Translations under genes and position numbers: made by a program
Notes under the pieces: generated by a model
Told to the model about the DNA's origin: nothing
Seen by the model: only the letters and a program-made list of their open reading frames with translations
Database searches by the model: none
Part shown: one piece after another, positions 42,644 to 51,007 of the stretch
Position numbering within the stretch: the first letter of the stretch is position 1
How the letters are laid out: the number at the start of each line of letters is the position of its first letter
Source of the DNA: Glycocaulis abyssi
GTDB taxonomy: Bacteria; Pseudomonadota; Alphaproteobacteria; Caulobacterales; Maricaulaceae
DNA: 64,000 bases
Assembly (NCBI RefSeq): GCF_041429775.1
Contig: NZ_CP163421.1
Location: 1,178,001 to 1,242,000 of the forward strand
Reading direction: 5' to 3'

Positions 42644-44343
42644 GCGCCCTGTTCCTTCGCGATTTCGACGAGCCGCCAGCGCAGCACCTTGTTCAGCGGA
42701 TTGCGCGGCAGCGCGTCCACAAGGATCATCTGCTCGGGCAGTTTGAAATTGGCGATTTCCTTGGCCTTGAGGAACTCGACAATCTCTTCGAGCGTCACCG
42801 TCTCACCCTCTTTGGGCACGGCTGCGACCCAGATGCGCTCGCCCATCACCTCGTCCGGCATGCCGAACACAGCCGCCTCGGCGAGCTTGGGATGACCTTC
42901 CAGCAGCGTATCCAGCTCGGCGGCGGAGATATTCACCCCGCCGCGGATGATGATGTCCTTGGCGCGCCCCCGGAACACGAAGAAGCTATCGTCATCGGCA
43001 GATATCTGGAACAGATCGCCCGTGCGGAAATACCCGTCCGCATCGAACACTTCCTTCAGATCAGCCGCCGTGGACCCCCAATAGCCTTCAAAGACCGACG
43101 GTCCGCGCACCAGCAGCTCGCCATCCTCGCCGGGCGCGGTGACAGCCTTGCCGGTCTCGATGGAGACCAGCTTTGTCTCGACGCGCTCATGCATGGGGTT
43201 GGCAAAGTTCGCACTTTTGTGGCCGAAGCGCGGAAAGGCCGTTGCCCGCAAGGCAGGATCAGGCACATCCTCCGGGCCGGAGCAGAGCGAAATGCCCTCA
43301 TTGGAGCCGAACAGATTGACGATCTCGACGCCGCGTTCCTGCCAGCCCTTGACCATGAACTCCGACAGCGGCGCAGAGCCCGACCCGATCACGCGCAGTT
43401 TTGACAGATCGAACTGGTCGAGCAGCCCTTCCTGCTTCAGCAACATGGTCAGCACGGCAGGCGGCGCGATGGTCGCCGTCACCTTCTCGGTGACAAGCTG
43501 CTTGAGGAAGACCGGCAGGTCGAACGGGTGATGGAGAACCAGCGTGCCTTCACTGAGGAGCCAGGAGACAAGCATGCCGCCAATCGCGGCCATATTGGTC
43601 ATCGGAAACGGATTTAGAAGCACGTCATGCTGCTGGATCGCCATGCCGTGATAGGTCGCCGGACCGATGGCCAGCCAGTGATTATGAGACCGCGGCACAC
43701 CCTTTGGCACGCCTGTGGTGCCGGACGTCCAGCAAATGGTGAAACAATCGTCCGCTGTGCCTTTTTCCTTCGTGGCCGAACCGCCAAGGCCAAAGGGGCC
43801 TTTGCGGGTATTGGCCCGGCTGATCTCGGCAGAAAAATCGACAAGCCCGTCCCCGCCGCCATCCATGGACAACACCTTGGCGCGGTCTCCGGCCACCGCC
43901 TTGCAGCCGCGCGCCAGCTCCCGGTCCTTGAACATTTTTGACGCGATGAACGCGCGCGGACGCACCGAGTCCATGGCGTGGCGCAATTCGTGGCCGGCAT
44001 ACTGGACCGGCACGGGGCTGAGGATGATGCCCAGCTTGGCGCATGCCAGATAGATCGACAGCGTGTCGGCGACATTGGGCATCTGCATGACCACCCGGTC
44101 GCCCTTGGTCAGCCCCTGCTGGTTCAGGGCAGCGGCGGTGCGCTCCACCTCGTCGGCGAGATCGGCCCATACCAGACGGCGCGGCTTGCGCCCCGTCAGC
44201 GCTTCGCGGTCAGGCGGGTCGATGACGGCCAGCGCCTGGGGACGGTTTACCGCCGCGCGCAGGAAAACGTCGTAGAAGGTATCGTCGCCCCACCAGCCAG
44301 CTTTGCGGTATTCGGCGATCTTCTTCGGCGTTGCGAGCTTCAT
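42640..44343 (-). CDS. Acyl-CoA ligase (AMP-forming)
   Basis: A 567-residue member of the ANL superfamily that activates a carboxylic acid to its CoA thioester through an acyl-adenylate. Seen: ICWTSGTTGVPKGVPRSH (ATP loop), LFGSNEG, YFRTGDLFQISADDDSFFVFRGRAKDIIIRGG (split here as YFRTGDLFQ and GRAKDIIIRGGVNIS), and NPLNKVLRWRL with the catalytic lysine. The start at 44343 has GGGGAGG nine bases upstream; the frame to 44379 is rejected. It is coupled to the SCP2-type thiolase gene. With the cleavage oxygenase upstream it would activate an acid formed from the cleaved product; the substrate is unknown. Confidence 0.9.
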   Translation of the reverse strand: MKLATPKKIAEYRKAGWWGDDTFYDVFLRAAVNRPQALAVIDPPDREALTGRKPRRLVWADLADEVERTAAALNQQGLTKGDRVVMQMPNVADTLSIYLACAKLGIILSPVPVQYAGHELRHAMDSVRPRAFIASKMFKDRELARGCKAVAGDRAKVLSMDGGGDGLVDFSAEISRANTRKGPFGLGGSATKEKGTADDCFTICWTSGTTGVPKGVPRSHNHWLAIGPATYHGMAIQQHDVLLNPFPMTNMAAIGGMLVSWLLSEGTLVLHHPFDLPVFLKQLVTEKVTATIAPPAVLTMLLKQEGLLDQFDLSKLRVIGSGSAPLSEFMVKGWQERGVEIVNLFGSNEGISLCSGPEDVPDPALRATAFPRFGHKSANFANPMHERVETKLVSIETGKAVTAPGEDGELLVRGPSVFEGYWGSTAADLKEVFDADGYFRTGDLFQISADDDSFFVFRGRAKDIIIRGGVNISAAELDTLLEGHPKLAEAAVFGMPDEVMGERIWVAAVPKEGETVTLEEIVEFLKAKEIANFKLPEQMILVDALPRNPLNKVLRWRLVEIAKEQGA

Positions 44344-44454
44344 GGCTCTGGACCTCCCCGTACTGGTTATAACAGTCATCGCAGAAGAACCCGCGCGCGC
44401 CTCGCTTGCCGGGCGCGCTTCGGGTCTTGCGTCAATCTGGTGGGCTAGGGCCTT

Positions 44455-45942
44455 TTACGCCCAGCCCATTTCCGTTCCCGGCACCCAGGTGGAGTGGAAG
44501 CCGGCCGGCACGCGCGAAGGCAGGATCACACGGGCCACCGGCCCTTTCGCGATGTCCTTCGCGTCAATGACATGACACTCCGACTGACCATCCACCTCAT
44601 TGGTGATGAAGGTGATGAGATAGCCATCATCCTCATCGCCATTGGAGTTCAGGCGTGGCGCAAACGGGCTTTCAGACCCGTACCAGCCATCCTTGAACTT
44701 AAGGCTCTGGGACGACCCTGTCTTCGTGTCGAACTTGATAAGCCCGTCAAACACCATGGTCTCGCGATTGGTCGGAATGGAGACATGGTAGGAATAGCGC
44801 GATTTGCGGCCCGCCACGTCTGCGCTGACGGTCGGGAACTCGGCATTGCGGTCGTCCAGCCATTCCTCGCGCGTCTCACCGGTTTTCAGATTGAACTTCC
44901 AGCGGTGGAAGCGCGCTTTCAGGAGCAGGAAGGCCATCATGCGCGAATACATGCCCTGGCCGGGTTTCGATTCCGGGCACGGCTCGGTCACCCGACAGCC
45001 CTCCATCACGATCCAGTCGCCTTCCTCCCACGAATTGGTGACGTGGTAGATGTAGCAGGGCGAGGCTTCGAACCAGCGCACATCGCCCTCATGCCCGTAT
45101 TTCGGGATCACACCGAAGCGTGACGGCATGTCGGGATAGAAGGTCACCTTGTGGATGCCACGCGGCAGAAGCTCGGGATCCCAGAACAGCGGCAGATCGT
45201 GCAGGATGGCGTAGTTTTCCGTCATCGCCATATCGTGCGGCAGGCGCGGACCCGGCACGTCGATAGGCACGTTGCGGATCATCTGACCTTCGCGCGAAAC
45301 CACATGATAGGTCATGTAGGGCGGCTTGGTGTTGTAATCGAAAAAGAAGAGCTCGCCAGTGACCGGATCGGTCTTGGCGTGGGCTGACACCTGACGGGTC
45401 AGCGCGCCGCCCCAGGTCTGCTCGCCCAGCGTCTCGCCGGTCGCCGGATCAAGGCGCACCGGAACGCCCGCCTGATACCACAGCGCCAGCACCTCGCCAT
45501 TATGCAGAATAAGGTCGGTATTGCCCGAATCCTTCAGCCAGCCGTCCGAGCCTGCGCCCGGAGGGGCATTGGGATCAGGATGGCCCATATAGCCCGGCCA
45601 TTGCTCCTCGCCCTTGGCGGCATTGGCGTTGAAGTGGGCGGTGCGCACAAAGCGCGAGCGATAGCTCGCCTTGCCATCCTTGAAGGCGATGGTGTGCACC
45701 ATGCCGTCACCATCAAACCAGTGATGCTTGGATTTGGGCGCATACACCTGATTGGGGCCGTTGCGCATATAGGCGCCGCACAGATCGGCCGGAATCTCGC
45801 CAATGACTTTCAGCTCATTGGCCGTGGTCTCATGGGCCACCGGCGCGTAGAGGCCGCGCAGATAGGCATTGTCGATATCGGCAAGCCAGGAGGGCGCATC
45901 GCGCTCCATACGGCCATTGGGATCATGCACCGGGGCGTTCAT
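44455..45942 (-). CDS. Carotenoid/stilbene cleavage oxygenase family protein
   Basis: A 495-residue member of the carotenoid cleavage (RPE65) family, which splits C=C double bonds with non-haem Fe(II) and O2 to give two carbonyl products. The four iron-binding histidines are visible: SAHAKTDPVTGELFFFD, RLPHDMAMTENYAIL, CYIYHVTNSWEEGDW, and the terminal GFHSTWVPG. The family includes lignostilbene and isoeugenol dioxygenases as well as apocarotenoid enzymes. The start at 45942 follows AAGGAG by eight bases and overlaps the end of the flavin enzyme gene upstream, so both are on one message. Neighbouring ligase and thiolase genes suggest that the cleavage products enter CoA-dependent breakdown. 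Confidence 0.92.
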   Translation of the reverse strand: MNAPVHDPNGRMERDAPSWLADIDNAYLRGLYAPVAHETTANELKVIGEIPADLCGAYMRNGPNQVYAPKSKHHWFDGDGMVHTIAFKDGKASYRSRFVRTAHFNANAAKGEEQWPGYMGHPDPNAPPGAGSDGWLKDSGNTDLILHNGEVLALWYQAGVPVRLDPATGETLGEQTWGGALTRQVSAHAKTDPVTGELFFFDYNTKPPYMTYHVVSREGQMIRNVPIDVPGPRLPHDMAMTENYAILHDLPLFWDPELLPRGIHKVTFYPDMPSRFGVIPKYGHEGDVRWFEASPCYIYHVTNSWEEGDWIVMEGCRVTEPCPESKPGQGMYSRMMAFLLLKARFHRWKFNLKTGETREEWLDDRNAEFPTVSADVAGRKSRYSYHVSIPTNRETMVFDGLIKFDTKTGSSQSLKFKDGWYGSESPFAPRLNSNGDEDDGYLITFITNEVDGQSECHVIDAKDIAKGPVARVILPSRVPAGFHSTWVPGTEMGWA

Positions 45943-46903
45943 TATGCGCACTCCTTTCCAGACCGAGACGGGGCGCAACAGCCCCGTCCTCGTGTGATCC
46001 ATATTCACGCGCGAGCCGCGCCACGATGGCGCCTAGCGGCTCGACCGCATTGACAGACCCGACCCCCTGACCGGCGGACCAGACATCCTTCCAGCCTTTC
46101 AGGATTTTCGACGGATCATCAAACTGTACCCGGCCCTTTTCGGGCAGGTTGTCCGGGTCCAGCCCGGAACGTTTCAGGCTTTCCTTCAGCCAGCTGGCCG
46201 GCACGCCCGTTACAGATGCGGACACCACAATGTCTGATGCGCCAGAACGCACCACCATGTCCTTGTAATCGGGATGGGCAAGGCTCTCCTCGGCCGGAAT
46301 GAAGGCGGTTCCGATATAGGCCAGGTCCGCGCCCATCGCCTCGGCAGCGCGTATACCGCGCCCGGTGGAGATGCCGCCCGCAAGCGCGATGATGCCGTCG
46401 AAAAAGCCGCGCACGGCCTCGATGAAGGCGACGTTGGCAATCCTGCCGGTATGTCCGCCAGCGCCCGCACACACCAGCACCAGACCGTCCACGCCGGTCG
46501 CAGCGGCCTTGGCGGCAAACTCCACCGAGTTCACATCGGCAAATACCAGCCCGCCATAGGCGTGAACCGCTTCCACTACGCGCTGCGGGCCGCCAAGCGC
46601 CGTAATGACAATCGGCGGCTGATATTTCTTCACCAGCTCCAGCTCGGTATCAAAGCGCGGGTAGGAGGAATGGCAGATCATGTTGTAGGCCCAGGGCGCA
46701 TCCTTATCGGTCAGCGCCTCCGAGATAGCCTTCATCCAGGCTTCGACATCTTCTATCGTGCGGCAGTTCGGCCCCGGAAACGAGCCGATCACACCAGCGC
46801 GGCACGCAGCAAGCACCATGTCCGGCCCGGACACGAGAAACATGGGCGCGGCTACCAGCGGCAGGCGCAGACGGCGTTCAATCGTGTCAGGCAAACGGCT
46901 CAA
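45923..46903 (-). CDS. Nitronate monooxygenase-like flavoprotein
   Basis: A 326-residue FMN-binding TIM-barrel enzyme of the 2-nitropropane dioxygenase/nitronate monooxygenase family. Visible are RLPLVAAPMFLVSGP, the VFADVNSVEFA strand, CAGAGGHTGRI with the catalytic-type His, and IIALAGGISTGRGIRAAEAMGADLAYIGTAFI, here read as FMN phosphate contacts. Members oxidise alkyl nitronates, reduce quinones or act on enoyl compounds; annotation as nitronate monooxygenase is a family label only. It heads the minus-strand operon with the cleavage oxygenase and faces the HxlR regulator across 138 bases that contain an inverted repeat. Confidence 0.87.
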   Translation of the reverse strand: MSRLPDTIERRLRLPLVAAPMFLVSGPDMVLAACRAGVIGSFPGPNCRTIEDVEAWMKAISEALTDKDAPWAYNMICHSSYPRFDTELELVKKYQPPIVITALGGPQRVVEAVHAYGGLVFADVNSVEFAAKAAATGVDGLVLVCAGAGGHTGRIANVAFIEAVRGFFDGIIALAGGISTGRGIRAAEAMGADLAYIGTAFIPAEESLAHPDYKDMVVRSGASDIVVSASVTGVPASWLKESLKRSGLDPDNLPEKGRVQFDDPSKILKGWKDVWSAGQGVGSVNAVEPLGAIVARLAREYGSHEDGAVAPRLGLERSAHNERPGA

Positions 46904-46950
46904 GCGGACTATCCCTGCAGTGTTGTGGCCTTCATGTGCGAGGTCACTTT

Positions 46951-46965
46951 GTTAGCGAAACTAAC
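46951..46965. promoter_or_regulatory. Inverted repeat GTTAG-N5-CTAAC, candidate HxlR operator
   Basis: The repeat lies 48 bases before the flavin enzyme start and 77 bases before the regulator start. GAAACTAAC within it resembles GAACTAAC and GAAACTATC upstream of the TonB receptor gene near 50940-50975. Confidence 0.45.
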
Positions 46966-47041
46966 TCTAGACGGTTTTGCCGGACGCCTCAACCCCGCAA
47001 GGGCGTTTGCGTAATGAAATTCGTTGGTTTCTAGTGCTGGT

Positions 47042-48010
47042 ATGGATTCCCGTCTCAAACAGATGATTCAGAACAATCCCGTCTCCCATGCCATGGACGT
47101 GGTGGGAGAGGCTTGGACCATGCTGATCCTGCGCGAGGCATTCCGCGGCGCGCGCCGTTTTGATGACTGGTTGGAGCGGCTGGCCATTGCCAGATCTGTG
47201 CTGGCGCGCCGGTTGAAGACCCTTACCGATGCCGGGCTGCTGGAGCGCCGACCCTATCAGCAGCGCCCGGAGCGATTCGAATATGTGCTGACCGCCATGG
47301 GACGTGATCTCTATGGCGTCGCCATCATGCTGATCTTGTGGGAGCAGGACTGGTCGCCGCGCTCTGATCCCGCCCGCGCTATCCGGCTGCTCGCCCGTGA
47401 CGGGTCCGGGCCTATCGAACCCATCATGGCAGGCGAAGACCCGAAAACACCCATCCGTCCCGGCGATGTCCTGCCCCGGCCCGGGCCTGTACCCGGCAAG
47501 GCCCCTGCGCTGAAAGAAATGCGCCGGCGCAAGGTGCAACCCGCCATGCGCGCCAGCGGCAAACCCATCGAGCTGGGGATAGAGCTGTTCGGCGATTACT
47601 GGACCAATCTGGTGCTGGCGGCCTGCTTCTACCGGGTGCGGCGCTATGATGATTTCCTGAAAACGCTCGATGTCTCCACTAGCGTGCTGGCGGACCGGCT
47701 TGAGGGGCTTGTCTCGCACGGCATTCTGGCCCGCAAGCGCTACCACGCACGCCCTGAGCGGTTTGAATATGTGCTAACCGAACGCGGACGCGCGCTCTAC
47801 CCCACCGTGCTGGCCTTCTTCGCCTGGGGCGCGCGCTGGCTGTGTGAACCGGGTAAGCTGCCCGTTGAACTGGTCTCGCAGGCCACGGGGCAAACCGTCC
47901 TGCCAGTCCTGCGCAATGCGGTTACGGGCGAGGAAATCGATCCGCGCAGCGTGCGCCCGGTTCCAGCCCATTCGGCCAGCCAGCGCGCGGCCATGAGCGC
48001 TGCGCAGTAA
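47042..48010 (+). CDS. Double-domain HxlR family transcriptional regulator
   Basis: A 322-residue protein made of two HxlR winged-helix domains in tandem. The first is at about residues 10-105 (NPVSHAMDVVGEAWTMLILREAF, then SVLARRLKTLTDAGLLERRPY and RPERFEYVLTAMGRDL). The second is at about 180-275 (IELFGDYWTNLVLAACFYRVRRY, then SVLADRLEGLVSHGILARKRYH and RPERFEYVLTERGRAL). HxlR proteins are usually single-domain dimers; here one chain carries both halves. A proline-rich linker joins them. It is divergent from the catabolic operon and is its likely regulator. The ATG at 47042 is preferred over a TTG six codons upstream; no clear ribosome site is seen. Confidence 0.9.
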   Translation: MDSRLKQMIQNNPVSHAMDVVGEAWTMLILREAFRGARRFDDWLERLAIARSVLARRLKTLTDAGLLERRPYQQRPERFEYVLTAMGRDLYGVAIMLILWEQDWSPRSDPARAIRLLARDGSGPIEPIMAGEDPKTPIRPGDVLPRPGPVPGKAPALKEMRRRKVQPAMRASGKPIELGIELFGDYWTNLVLAACFYRVRRYDDFLKTLDVSTSVLADRLEGLVSHGILARKRYHARPERFEYVLTERGRALYPTVLAFFAWGARWLCEPGKLPVELVSQATGQTVLPVLRNAVTGEEIDPRSVRPVPAHSASQRAAMSAAQ

Positions 48011-48030
48011 CGTCTTAGACGGAGCCCTCC

Positions 48031-48432
48031 ATGAAAGCCCCGGGATTTGAGAACATAGACGCCTACCATGCGGCCCAGGCAGAAACTGATCGCCAGATAT
48101 GCGACACACTCCGGCGGGTAATTGATGACGCCCTGCCCGAGGCGGAGAGCAAGATCTGGCACGCACATCCGGTGTGGTTCCTCAATGGCAACCCGGTCGC
48201 GGGCTATAGCAAGCTGAAATCTTGCGTGCGCCTGCTGTTCTGGAGCGGGCAGTCCTTTGAAACACCCGGCCTGAAGCCCGAAGGCAGTTTCAAGGCCGCC
48301 GAGGCGCGCTTCACCGCGCCCGGTCAGATTGACGAAGACCTTCTGCGCCGCTGGCTGGTCGAAGCCCGCACCGTGCAGTGGGACTACAAGAATATCGTCA
48401 AACGCAAAGGACGGCTGGAACGGCTGGTTTAA
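48031..48432 (+). CDS. DUF1801 domain protein
   Basis: A 133-residue cytoplasmic protein of the DUF1801 (YdhG-like) family with unknown role. Recognisable segments are IDAYHAAQAETDRQICDTLRR, LPEAESKIWHAHPVWFLNG and VRLLFWSGQSFETPGL. GGAG nine bases upstream of the ATG supports the start. It follows the HxlR gene by 20 bases and is likely co-transcribed with it. Proteins of this family are often annotated as intracellular or iron-chaperone-like without firm evidence. Confidence 0.8.
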   Translation: MKAPGFENIDAYHAAQAETDRQICDTLRRVIDDALPEAESKIWHAHPVWFLNGNPVAGYSKLKSCVRLLFWSGQSFETPGLKPEGSFKAAEARFTAPGQIDEDLLRRWLVEARTVQWDYKNIVKRKGRLERLV

Positions 48433-48459
48433 AATGAGAAAAGGGCGGCACAGCGGTTT

Positions 48460-48567
48460 CTCCCCCCGTTTACGGGGGGAGTGGTCCGAAGGACCGAGGG
48501 GGGGGGATTTCACAAAAGCTCCCCCCTCCGTCAGCTGCGCTGACACCTCCCCCGTAAACGGGGGAGG
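48460..48567. repeat. Paired hairpin repeat (family 5)
   Basis: Two hairpins of nearly complementary make-up: CTCCCCCCG-TTTA-CGGGGGGAG at 48460-48481 and CCTCCCCCG-TAAA-CGGGGGAGG at 48546-48567. Between them are GGTCCGAAGGACC and a GAGGGGGGGG tract facing CCCCCCTCC. The whole can fold as one large structure between convergent genes. Confidence 0.8.
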
Positions 48568-48587
48568 AAAACGAACACCCTCCCACC

Positions 48588-48618
48588 AAAAAGGGCGGCA
48601 CCTTGCGGCACCGCCCTT
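48588..48618 (-). terminator. Rho-independent terminator of the TonB receptor gene
   Basis: On the minus strand AAGGGCGGTGCC pairs with GGTGCCGCCCTT (two G-U wobbles) around a GCAA tetraloop, and TTTTT follows. It begins 27 bases after the stop codon. Confidence 0.85.
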
Positions 48619-48644
48619 CCCGTCTTGCGTCTGTCCCCGAAAGA

Positions 48645-50849
48645 CTATCCGCCCAGACGCATCCGGAACTGCGCCCCGAACGTGCGCGGCGGCGCGAACA
48701 CCGTGAACCCGATATCGAGGTTCTTGATGATGTGGCTGGGATAGAGCTCATCGGTGAGGTTGCGGCCCCACAGCGAGATGTCCCAGTTGGCATCATCCGG
48801 TCCCCAGCTCAGCCGGGCATCGACCGTGCCGTAGGATTCCACCAGTGTTTCCGGCGCGTTGGACGGATCGAAGAAATAGTCACCCGTCCAGTTATAGTCG
48901 ACGCGCGCACGCGCCGTGCCTGCCGCCACCGGAAGATCCAGCGCCACATAGACATTGTACTGGTGCTCCGGCGAACGGGTCAGCTGATTGCCGTTATAGA
49001 GCAGCACGCCGAGACCGGAGACCGCATCGGAGGTGTATTGCGCATCGAGATACGCGTAAGAGCCGCCAAACTGGAAATAATCATTGGCCTGGAGGGCAAA
49101 CTCGGCCTCGACACCGCGGATTTCAGCGTCCGCGTTCGAGGTGGCCAGGTTCAGACCCAGCAGCTCATAGACCTGCAGGCTCTGATAGTCGGTGTAGAAC
49201 GCCGCCAGATTGAAGATGCCCCGGCCTTCCGCGAAGGTCGACTTCATCCCGACCTCGAAATTGTCGAGAATTTCAGGGTCGAGCGGGGTCGTTGCCTGCA
49301 CCGCGCTCTGCGCCTGGCTGGGATAGAGGCCGGACTTGTAGCCCCGGTCATAGGACGCATAGAGCATCACATTGTCAGACGGATGCCAGTCGAGCGCCAG
49401 ACGCCAGGTCGGCTCGGTCCAGCTTTCGCTGCCCGAGGCGCCTGCCGGGTAGGCTTGCCCCGGAGGCGGACCCAGCGGAATGCCGGGGAATGGTCCGCCC
49501 GGCGTTACGTTATCAACGCCGCGGGCGAAGATTTCCTTGGAATCGTAGGTCAGCCGGCCACCCACGGTCAGGTTCAGCGTATCGGCCAGCGGCATGGTCA
49601 GCTGGGCAAACAGGGCTGCGGACTGGTTCGTGGCTTCCTGGAAGAAGGTCACGTCGCCGGACGCGATGGCAGGCAGCGGCGGGCGCGCATCCACGATGAA
49701 GCGCTCATTGCGGTCGACTTCCTCGTGGAAGAGGTAGAGGCCCGCCACCCAGAAGGCACCATTATCGAGCGTGCGCGACAGGCGGAATTCCTGCGTGAAC
49801 TGCCAGGCTTCGTCTTCGTTGATGTCTTCAACGCGCAGCACATAGGGCGGTACAGGCAGACCGCCCAGATCGTCAAACCACGAGAATTCAAGACCGCGAT
49901 AGGACGTCAGCGAGGTGAAATCCATATCGCCGAAATTCGTATCGGCGCGGAAGAGCACACCCCAGCTATCGCGCTCCTGGAAGGTGGACGGGTCAGAGAA
50001 ACTCTGGCGCTCGTTGAGGCCCGCCCGGATCGCGCCGATCAGCGGAACAAAGGCCGGGTTCGTATTGGGTCCAAGCACCGGAACGCGCGCCTGACCGTCG
50101 GTTCTGTCACGCGCATAATCGGCCTGCGCCAGGAAGCTCCAATTGCCGGCATCCCAGCTTACCGCGCCGCGAACACCCCAGGTGCTCGCCCCGCCAAGGT
50201 CAGACCCCGAAGGCACGCTTTCCGAATAGCCGTCATGGGCCTGATAGAGGAAGGCCAGACGCCCCGCAGCGCTTTCACCCAGCGGACCGTTCAGGACGGC
50301 GCTGAACAGGCGGTCATTATAGTCGCCATAGCCGAAGGTGAACTCGCCAAAGGACTGTGTGGCATCCGGGCGGGCGGAGATGATGTTGACCGCACCGCCA
50401 GCCGCATTGCGGCCATAGAGCGTGCCTTGCGGCCCGCGCAGCACTTCCACGCGCTCGATATCAAAGAAGCTCAGCGCACCGCCGCCGGCCCGGCCGATAT
50501 AAACCTCGTCGATGGATACCGCGACGGACGGGTCGCCAGCCGCAGAATCCGAGGTGGAGCCGATGCCGCGGATATAAAGCTGCGGCTCACCGATATTGAA
50601 CCTCGTCATGGTGAAGCCCGGCGTGCGGTCGGCAATGCCCTCAACGCCCGCAATGGACGAATCGCGCAAATCCGCTGCGCTGAACGCGCTGACGGCTACC
50701 GGCACATCCTGAACGGACTGCTCGCGGCGCTGGGCCGTCACGGTGATGATTTCGGCAGATTGCGCAATCGCGGTGCCTGCCGAGGCCAGCGCTCCGGTCA
50801 GTGCCATGGCACCGACAGACAGGCGCAGCCACGCTTTTGATCTGTTCAC
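48645..50849 (-). CDS. TonB-dependent outer-membrane receptor
   Basis: A 734-residue TonB-dependent receptor. GTG start at 50849 with GGGAGG six bases upstream; a longer frame to 50906 is unsupported. The signal peptide is residues 1-29 (cleavage after TAIA). Then come the TonB-box-like IITVTAQRREQSVQDVPVAV, a plug with LYIRGIGS and GPQGTLYGRNAAGGAVNII, and a barrel with YDRGYKSGLYP and AEIRGVEAEF. The last residues are MRLGG rather than an aromatic residue, which is a little unusual. The family layout resembles receptors next to degradation genes in sphingomonads and caulobacters. Position between the HxlR gene and paaN suggests it imports the substrate of the cluster. Possible operator half-sites lie upstream. 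Confidence 0.92.
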   Translation of the reverse strand: MNRSKAWLRLSVGAMALTGALASAGTAIAQSAEIITVTAQRREQSVQDVPVAVSAFSAADLRDSSIAGVEGIADRTPGFTMTRFNIGEPQLYIRGIGSTSDSAAGDPSVAVSIDEVYIGRAGGGALSFFDIERVEVLRGPQGTLYGRNAAGGAVNIISARPDATQSFGEFTFGYGDYNDRLFSAVLNGPLGESAAGRLAFLYQAHDGYSESVPSGSDLGGASTWGVRGAVSWDAGNWSFLAQADYARDRTDGQARVPVLGPNTNPAFVPLIGAIRAGLNERQSFSDPSTFQERDSWGVLFRADTNFGDMDFTSLTSYRGLEFSWFDDLGGLPVPPYVLRVEDINEDEAWQFTQEFRLSRTLDNGAFWVAGLYLFHEEVDRNERFIVDARPPLPAIASGDVTFFQEATNQSAALFAQLTMPLADTLNLTVGGRLTYDSKEIFARGVDNVTPGGPFPGIPLGPPPGQAYPAGASGSESWTEPTWRLALDWHPSDNVMLYASYDRGYKSGLYPSQAQSAVQATTPLDPEILDNFEVGMKSTFAEGRGIFNLAAFYTDYQSLQVYELLGLNLATSNADAEIRGVEAEFALQANDYFQFGGSYAYLDAQYTSDAVSGLGVLLYNGNQLTRSPEHQYNVYVALDLPVAAGTARARVDYNWTGDYFFDPSNAPETLVESYGTVDARLSWGPDDANWDISLWGRNLTDELYPSHIIKNLDIGFTVFAPPRTFGAQFRMRLGG

Positions 50850-50939
50850 TTGGAACCTCCCCTGTGTCTCTTTTGGATTCGGACATGGGGGCGGAATCGC
50901 CCGCACGGCCGTATCGCCACCACCATAACTTCAATAAAC

Positions 50940-50975
50940 GAACTAACTCAAGGTGACTTTTTTAAAGAAACTATC
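50940..50975. promoter_or_regulatory. Two direct half-sites upstream of the TonB receptor
   Basis: GAACTAACTC at 50940 and GAAACTATC at 50967, 27 bases apart, resemble GAAACTAAC in the HxlR/flavin-enzyme promoter. Weak evidence for shared control. Confidence 0.3.
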
Positions 50976-51007
50976 ATCAACGCAGCTGGTGTGACGAAAA
51001 AGCCGCC

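Noticed and set aside
48603-50840. A 745-codon frame antisense to the second TonB receptor
   Set aside because: Same reason; it also runs through the receptor terminator hairpin.
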